Below the pieces are notes generated by a model, which worked only from the letters and a program-made list of their open reading frames with translations, made no database searches and was not told the DNA's origin. 64,000 bases of DNA, taken from Aquabacterium humicola. GTDB taxonomy: Bacteria; Pseudomonadota; Gammaproteobacteria; Burkholderiales; Burkholderiaceae_C. Below, piece after piece: positions 59,040-64,000 of the stretch. Where the stretch lies: NCBI RefSeq assembly GCF_030167915.1, contig NZ_JARGNB010000003.1, forward strand, positions 62,001 through 126,000, read 5' to 3'. The first letter of the stretch is position 1, and each line of letters starts with the position of its first letter. A program made the translations under genes and the position numbers.

Positions 59040-60532
59040 CGCCGACGAGCCCGCCCGCGCCCGTGCACCTGTCGCTGGTGTCGCACACCAACGTCGGCAA
59101 GACCACGCTCGCGCGCACTTTGCTCGGGCGCGACATCGGCGAGGTGCGCGATGCGCCGCACGTCACCGAGTTCGCCGAGATGAACCGCCTGCTGCGCAGC
59201 GAGGCCGGCGACGAGCTGCAGCTGTGGGACACGCCCGGCTTCGGCGACAGCGTGCGCCTGCTGCGCCGGCTGAAGCACCGGGGATCGCCGCTGGGCTGGT
59301 TCCTCGCCGAGGTCTGGGACCGCTGGCGCGACCGGCCGTTCTGGGCCAGCCAGCAGGCGCTGCGCCATGTGCGCGAGACCAGCGACGTCGTGCTCTACCT
59401 CGTGAATGCCGCGGAGTCGCCGGCGGGCGCGGCCTACGTGCAGCCCGAGCTGGAGCTGCTGTCGTGGGTCGGCAAGCCGGTGATCGTGCTGCTGAACCAG
59501 ATGGGCGCGCCGCGCGCGGCCGCGGAGGAAGCCGCCGACATCGAACGCTGGCGCGTGCGGGTCGTCGACAGCGCCGCGCCGGTGCGCGACGTGCTGCCGA
59601 TGGACGCCTTCGCGCGCTGCTGGGTGCAGGAGGGCGTGCTGCTGCAGGCGATCGGCCGCGCGCTCGGCGATGGCACCGGCGGCACCGGCGGCGATGCGCG
59701 GCTGCAGCGCCTGCACGCGGCCTGGGCGCGCGAACGGCTGGCGCGCTTCGACGGCGCGGTGCGCGAGCTGGCGGCCAGCCTCGCGCGCATCGCGAGCGCC
59801 CGCGTGCCGCTGGCCGACGACCAGCGCATGCTCGCCAGGCTGCTGCCCCGGCGCGGCGCATCGGACGCGGCGACGGCGCTGGCGCTGGCCGAGGCGCTCG
59901 ATGCCGAGGTGCGCGCCAGCACGCAGCGGCTGCTGGCGCTGCATGGGATCGAAGGTCGCGCCGGGCCGGCGATCCTCGACCGCGTGGCCGCGCAGGTGCG
60001 GGTGCGCCGCTCGATCGGCGAGTCGGCCGCGTCGCTGATCGGCGGCGTCGTCGGCGGTGCGCTGTCGGGCCTGGCGGCCGACCTGATGGCCGGCGGCCTC
60101 AGCTTCGGCGCCGGCATGCTGGCCGGCGGCGTGCTGGGCGCGCTGGGCGGCGCCGGTACCGCGCGTGCGATCAACGTCGTTCGCGGCACCGGCAGCGGGT
60201 TCGCGTCATGGGACGACGCCGCGCTGACGCCCATCGTGCAGGCCACCGTGCTGCGTTACCTGGCCGTCGCGCATTTCGGCCGCGGCCGCGGCGAGTGGGT
60301 CGAGGGCGAGGCGCCGGCGCACTGGGTGCCGCTGGTGCAGGACGTGCTCGCCACCTACGACGAGGCCTTCGCCGGGCTCTGGGACGAGCGCACGGCGGCA
60401 CGGGACAACCCCGGCGAAGCGCAGGCCCTCGCCGCGCGCCTGCATCCGCTGCTCGGCGACGTGCTGGCCGAAGTGCTGCAGCGCCTCTACCCGGGCACCT
60501 GGCCGGCCGACGACGACCGCTGGGCGGGCTGA
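59036..60532 (+). CDS. DUF3482 GTPase
   Basis: 498 residues from the ATG at 59036. LVSHTNVGKTTLARTLLG is the P-loop (G1), VTEFAEMN lies near G2, LWDTPGFGDSVRL is G3, and VIVLLNQMGAP replaces the usual NKxD (G4). The C-terminal half has a Gly-rich membrane hairpin (ASLIGGVVGGALSGLAADLM; GAGMLAGGVLGALGGAGTAR). The pair DUF2868/DUF3482 is conserved in proteobacteria but has no defined role. A membrane-remodelling or envelope function is a plausible guess. Confidence 0.88.
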   Translation: MTPTSPPAPVHLSLVSHTNVGKTTLARTLLGRDIGEVRDAPHVTEFAEMNRLLRSEAGDELQLWDTPGFGDSVRLLRRLKHRGSPLGWFLAEVWDRWRDRPFWASQQALRHVRETSDVVLYLVNAAESPAGAAYVQPELELLSWVGKPVIVLLNQMGAPRAAAEEAADIERWRVRVVDSAAPVRDVLPMDAFARCWVQEGVLLQAIGRALGDGTGGTGGDARLQRLHAAWARERLARFDGAVRELAASLARIASARVPLADDQRMLARLLPRRGASDAATALALAEALDAEVRASTQRLLALHGIEGRAGPAILDRVAAQVRVRRSIGESAASLIGGVVGGALSGLAADLMAGGLSFGAGMLAGGVLGALGGAGTARAINVVRGTGSGFASWDDAALTPIVQATVLRYLAVAHFGRGRGEWVEGEAPAHWVPLVQDVLATYDEAFAGLWDERTAARDNPGEAQALAARLHPLLGDVLAEVLQRLYPGTWPADDDRWAG

Positions 60533-60533
60533 C

Positions 60534-60872
60534 TCAGGCCTGCCAGACGCCATAACCGGCCTCGCGCAGCCCGATCGCCAGCTCCACCTCCATCTCGCAG
60601 GCCGCGTGGTAGGGCATCGGGTTGTAGACCTCGTACAACGCCGGCAGCAGCCGCAGGCCATAGTCCTGCACGAAGCGATTGGCCTTCAGGCCGGCCTTGT
60701 GGCGATCGAAGCGCAGGTCGGGATCGAGCCCGGTCATGCCGACATAGACGAAGGGCTTGCCGAGCACATGGTCGGGGTTGGCCCGGCGAAAGCGCGGCTC
60801 GTTCCACACGCGGTCGCTCAGCTCCACGACGTACACGTGGTAGCGGTGGCGAGGCGCGCGGCGGGTGGGCAT
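60534..60872 (-). CDS. Small GIY-YIG-like protein
   Basis: 112 residues from the ATG at 60872. YHVYVVELSDRVW and KPFVYVGMTGLDPDLRFDRH carry the two strands and the YVG/YIG-type turn of a GIY-YIG nuclease domain. RFDRHKAGLKANRF supplies the Arg and helix that usually follow, and EMEVELAIGLREAGYGVW gives the late Glu. No zinc finger or other domain is attached. Whether it cuts DNA is unknown. It is convergent with the GTPase gene, one base between stops. Confidence 0.75.
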   Translation of the reverse strand: MPTRRAPRHRYHVYVVELSDRVWNEPRFRRANPDHVLGKPFVYVGMTGLDPDLRFDRHKAGLKANRFVQDYGLRLLPALYEVYNPMPYHAACEMEVELAIGLREAGYGVWQA

Positions 60873-60957
60873 CGGGGCGCAGTCTAGGGCGGCGGGTGGC
60901 GCCGCGCCGATGGTCAAATGCCGGCCGAGGAGGCGCGCACCCTCGCGCCCGACCGGC

Positions 60958-61377
60958 ATGCACCAGCACCACACCACCCTGCAAGTCACGACCCGCGGCC
61001 GCGGGCTGGTCGAGATCACCCGCCCGGTGGCCGACTGGCTGCGCGGCACCGGCCTGCGCGACGGGCTGCTGACGCTCTTCATCCGCCACACCTCGGCCAG
61101 CCTGCTGATCCAGGAGAACGCGGACCCCGACGTGCAGGCCGACCTCGAACGCTTCCTCGCCCGCCTGGTGCCCGACGGCGATGCGCTGTTCGTGCACCGC
61201 AGCGAAGGCCCCGACGACATGCCCGCGCATGTGCGCAGCGCACTCGGCCAGGTGCACCTGGCGATCCCGGTGCTGCAGTGCCGGATGGCGCTGGGCACCT
61301 GGCAGGGCGTGTACGTGCACGAGCACCGCACGCACGGCCAGACGCGGCAGGTGCTGCTGCACGCGATGGGGGAGTGA
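60958..61377 (+). CDS. YjbQ family (UPF0047) protein
   Basis: 139 residues from the ATG at 60958. HTTLQVTTRGRGLVEITRPV, LLTLFIRHTSASLLIQENAD and WQGVYVHEHRTHGQTRQVLL are the standard segments, including the conserved His and Glu residues of the central pocket. Some members show weak thiamine-phosphate synthase activity; the true role is not settled. It is divergent from the GIY-YIG-like gene and lies close upstream of the TonB/TolA-like gene. Confidence 0.93.
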   Translation: MHQHHTTLQVTTRGRGLVEITRPVADWLRGTGLRDGLLTLFIRHTSASLLIQENADPDVQADLERFLARLVPDGDALFVHRSEGPDDMPAHVRSALGQVHLAIPVLQCRMALGTWQGVYVHEHRTHGQTRQVLLHAMGE

Positions 61378-61383
61378 ACACCG

Positions 61384-63315
61384 GTGCAGCGCGCGCCGGC
61401 CCCGACCGTTGCCAAGGCACGATCGCGCGTGCCCGATGGCTGGCCGCCGCGCGGCGCCGGCATCGGCGGGCAGGGCCGGCGATTCAACACGGCGCTGCTG
61501 CTGTCGCTGGTGGTGCATGCGGCGCTGCTGAGCCTGAGCTTCGGCGAAGGCCACGGGCTGCCCGGCTTCGGTTCGCCGTGGCGCGAGCGGCGCGTCGAAG
61601 TGCCCGAGCTGCGTGTGCGCATCGAGCCGCTGCCGCCGCCGGCCACGGCACCAGACAACGCACCGGCGATGGTCGGTGGCCTCGATGGGGAGCCGCCCGC
61701 CGACGTGCCGCCGCCAAGCCCCGCGTCCCCGAGTGCACCGCGCGATGCCGCGGTCGTCGAGCTGATCGACGCGGCACCGCCGCCGCACGCTGCGGCCGAG
61801 CCGCCGACGGTTGCCGCAGCGGTCGCAACGCCCGGGCTGCCGAGCGCTGAAGCCGCTGCCGCGCGCGTCCGGCCGGCTCCGCCGGAGTCCGCGCCGACAA
61901 CTGCGCCTGAACCCGCGCCTGAACCTGCGCCTGAACGCGCGCCGACACCCGCGCCGGCTGTGATCGCCGTCGATCGCGCCACGCCGCCCGCACTGGCCGT
62001 GCCACCCCCGCCGCCGGTGCTGCCGGAGCCGGTCGCCGTCGCGGCTGAGCCGAGTGCGTCCAGTCCGGCGCCGCTGCCGCCCACATCGTCGGTTATCAGA
62101 CCGGACGAGCCGGCGTCAGCCGTGCCCGCAGAGCCCGATCCGGCCGAACGGGCTGCACGGCAGCGGGCCGAGCAGACAGAAGCCGCGCGACTGGAAGCGG
62201 CGCGGGCCGAAGCCGCTCGCGTGGAGGCTGCGCGCGCCGAAGCTGCGCGCCAGGAAGCCGCGCGTCAGGAAGCCGCGCGCGCCGAGGCGGCCCGACAGGA
62301 GGCGACCCGGCAGGCTGCGGCCCGCGAGGAGGCCGAGCGACAGGAGGCGGCGCGCCAGGCCGCGCAGCGGCGTCAGGCTGAACAGCAGGAGGCGGCCCGC
62401 CAGGAGGTGGCGCGCGCCGAAGCCGCCCGCGCCGAGGCTGCGCGGATCGAGAAGGAGCGCCAGGAGCACGCCCGGCAGGCCGCGGCGCGGCAGGCCGCCG
62501 AGCAGGAGGCCGCTCGCCAGCAGGCACAGCGTGAAGCAGCGCGCCAGGAGGCCGAGCGGCAGGCTGCGCAGCGCCAGGAGGCTGAGCGGCAGGCCGCGCA
62601 GCGGCGGGAGGCGGAACAGCAGGCCGCGCAGCGGCGGGAGGCCGAACAGCAGGAGGCTGCGCGCCAGCTCGCCGCCGCACGCGCCGAGGCTGCGCGCCGG
62701 GAGGTCGAACGCCAGGAAGCCGCACGTCAGGAAGCCGCACGCGCCGAAGCGGCCCGCCGCGAGGCGCAGCAGCAGGAAGCCGCCCGCCAGGCCGCGGCGC
62801 GTGACGAGGCCGCGCGCCGTCGCGCCGAGGAGGACGAAGCGCGCGAAGCCCGCCGCCGCGCGATGGGCCGCCAGCTGGACGAGGAAGCCGCGCAGCGCCA
62901 GGCCGCCGAGAAGGCGCAGGAGGCCGCGCGCTCGACCAGCCTGCTGCCGCATTCGTGGAGCACCGCCCGGCGCGGCCGCCTGTTCGGCCGCATCGACCCG
63001 CATGCCGCGCTCGTGGCCTATGGCGAGGCCTTCGCGCGCAAGATCCACGAGAACATGACGATCGACATGGTGCGCGAGGCCGCGAAGCGCCCGCACGTCG
63101 ATCCCGTCGTCACCGTCGCGATCCGCCGCGACGGCTCGGTGGAGTCGATCACCATCGTCGTCTCCAGCGGCGTGCCCGAGATCGACGACGCGGTGAAGCG
63201 CATCGTGCACAGCCAGGTGCCGTACCGGCCGTTCCCGCCGGCGCTGGCGCAGGACTACGACGTGGTCGAGATCCGCCGCACCTGGCACTTCGACGTCGCG
63301 GTGCGCCTGCAATAG
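61384..63315 (+). CDS. TonB/TolA-like protein with a very long Ala/Glu/Arg helix
   Basis: 643 residues from a GTG at 61384. One membrane helix (NTALLLSLVVHAALLSLSFG) anchors it. Residues 75-250 are Pro/Ala-rich. Residues 250-520 are a nearly unbroken helix built from QEAAR, AEAAR and RQAAQ-type units, like the TolA middle domain. The last 120 residues form a TonB/TolA C-terminal domain (VDPVVTVAIRRDGSVESITI; RPFPPALAQDYDVVEIRRTW). It would span the periplasm and connect the inner membrane with outer-membrane partners. Partner ExbB/ExbD or TolQ/TolR genes are not seen nearby. Confidence 0.85.
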   Translation: MQRAPAPTVAKARSRVPDGWPPRGAGIGGQGRRFNTALLLSLVVHAALLSLSFGEGHGLPGFGSPWRERRVEVPELRVRIEPLPPPATAPDNAPAMVGGLDGEPPADVPPPSPASPSAPRDAAVVELIDAAPPPHAAAEPPTVAAAVATPGLPSAEAAAARVRPAPPESAPTTAPEPAPEPAPERAPTPAPAVIAVDRATPPALAVPPPPPVLPEPVAVAAEPSASSPAPLPPTSSVIRPDEPASAVPAEPDPAERAARQRAEQTEAARLEAARAEAARVEAARAEAARQEAARQEAARAEAARQEATRQAAAREEAERQEAARQAAQRRQAEQQEAARQEVARAEAARAEAARIEKERQEHARQAAARQAAEQEAARQQAQREAARQEAERQAAQRQEAERQAAQRREAEQQAAQRREAEQQEAARQLAAARAEAARREVERQEAARQEAARAEAARREAQQQEAARQAAARDEAARRRAEEDEAREARRRAMGRQLDEEAAQRQAAEKAQEAARSTSLLPHSWSTARRGRLFGRIDPHAALVAYGEAFARKIHENMTIDMVREAAKRPHVDPVVTVAIRRDGSVESITIVVSSGVPEIDDAVKRIVHSQVPYRPFPPALAQDYDVVEIRRTWHFDVAVRLQ

Positions 63316-63385
63316 GCACGCCACGGGATGCCGATGCCGCGGCATTGCGGCATGATCGGCCGCCCCCCCCTTGCGGGAGAAATCC

Positions 63386-64000
63386 ATGCCCAACGTCATC
63401 TCCGACGGCGTGTCGATCCACTACGAGGTGCGCGGGCAGGGCACGCCGGTGCTGCTGCTGGCGGGGCTGGCGGGCATCGGCGCCTCGTGGGGTCCGCAGA
63501 TCGATCTGTTTGCCGCGCACCACCGGGTGATCGTGCCGGATCACCGCGGCACCGGCGCGTCCGAGCACACGGCGCAGGGCATGACGATCGCGCAGCATGC
63601 GCGGGACATGGCACGGGTGATCGACGCGGCCGCCTGCGGGCCGGTGCATGTGGTGGGCTCGTCGACCGGCGGTGCGATCGCGCAGCGGCTGGCGATCAAG
63701 CATCGCGAGCTGCTGCGCAGCGCGACGATCATCTCGTCGATCGCCCGCGCGGACGCTTACTATCGGCGTCAGTTCGAGATGCGCCGCCGCATGCTGACCG
63801 ACTCCGGCCTGCGCGCCTCGACCGAGGCCAACGCCCTGTTCCTCTTCAGTGCGCGCTTCATGCGCGAGCAGCCCGAGCGTGTGCAGGCCTGGGTCGATGC
63901 CGCGTCGGCCGGCCCCTTCGAGCCCGAGATCGCCTTCGCCCGCATCGACATGATCGTCGGACATGACGCCTGGGACGATCTGCCGTCGATCACGACGCCG
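63386..64000 (+). CDS. Alpha/beta hydrolase, partial at the right edge
   Basis: The frame starts at an ATG at 63386 and is still open at the window end (about 205 residues seen). SIHYEVRGQGTPVLLLAGLA gives the N-terminal strands and the HG-type oxyanion position, IVPDHRGTGAS the second strand turn, and VHVVGSSTGGAIAQ the nucleophile elbow with the catalytic Ser. The acid and His should lie beyond the edge. The overall pattern recalls RutD/3-oxoadipate enol-lactonase-like enzymes, but the substrate cannot be named. Confidence 0.88.
   Translation, partial: MPNVISDGVSIHYEVRGQGTPVLLLAGLAGIGASWGPQIDLFAAHHRVIVPDHRGTGASEHTAQGMTIAQHARDMARVIDAAACGPVHVVGSSTGGAIAQRLAIKHRELLRSATIISSIARADAYYRRQFEMRRRMLTDSGLRASTEANALFLFSARFMREQPERVQAWVDAASAGPFEPEIAFARIDMIVGHDAWDDLPSITTP

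Noticed and set aside
62150-62900. Repetitive DNA element or mobile sequence
   Set aside because: The repetition is a coding effect of Ala/Glu/Arg/Gln codons in one long coiled helix. There are no exact long repeats or element ends.

Overview
The window is very G+C-rich, densely coded chromosomal DNA from a beta-proteobacterium, most likely Burkholderiales of the Rubrivivax/Leptothrix/Ideonella (Sphaerotilaceae) type. Grounds are codon use, many LysR regulators, Bug/TctC-type binding proteins, a beta-proteobacterial Mn2+ riboswitch with its TMEM165/GDT1 gene, a gentisate operon and a DUF2868-DUF3482 pair. The genus is inference. I saw no rRNA, tRNA, CRISPR array or intact insertion sequence.

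Layout. 1-5000: end of a secreted protein, an amidohydrolase, and a large cyclase/ATPase/TPR regulator. 5000-10450 (minus strand): a compact RiPP locus made of a LuxR-type regulator, a 33-residue hydrophobic peptide, a Nif11-like double-glycine precursor, a LanM-type dehydratase that stops where the cyclase domain should begin, and a C39 peptidase/ABC exporter. The precursor core has Ser and Thr but no Cys, so the locus appears built to dehydrate a peptide without making lanthionine rings. Gene debris (an ATPase/TPR C-terminus and a GNAT fragment) lies beside it. 11500-17300: FecR-like protein plus CHASE2 adenylate cyclase, a secreted serine protease, slyX, and an ankyrin protein. 17835-20417: a visibly lower-G+C polytopic membrane protein with a TIR-like soluble C-terminus, flanked by about 0.5 kb of gene-free DNA on each side.

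22159-32881 (minus strand): a tightly coupled catabolic operon with TonB-dependent receptor, serine hydrolase, PfkB kinase, glycosidase-like/SUMF1 fusion, GH127 and a class III CoA-transferase, with a LysR gene upstream. This suggests uptake and stripping of a glycosylated, possibly esterified compound. 33339-35720: a lipase and a short helical Lif-like protein behind an unusual repeat-rich promoter region. 35739-40227: a propeller-like/SSS symporter fusion, a CitE-like lyase and a binding protein. 40291-43329: a patatin-like membrane phospholipase. 43460-49396: envelope genes and an ECF sigma/anti-sigma/subtilase module.

49440-51049: homoserine dehydrogenase behind a Thr/Ile-rich leader peptide and an intrinsic terminator, which is a classic attenuator layout. 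51806-52577: yybP-ykoY (Mn2+) riboswitch and TMEM165/GDT1 transporter. 52597-57627: LysR-controlled 3-hydroxybenzoate/gentisate degradation genes. 57669-64000: DUF2868/GTPase pair, GIY-YIG-like protein, YjbQ, a TonB/TolA-like protein, and the start of an alpha/beta hydrolase.
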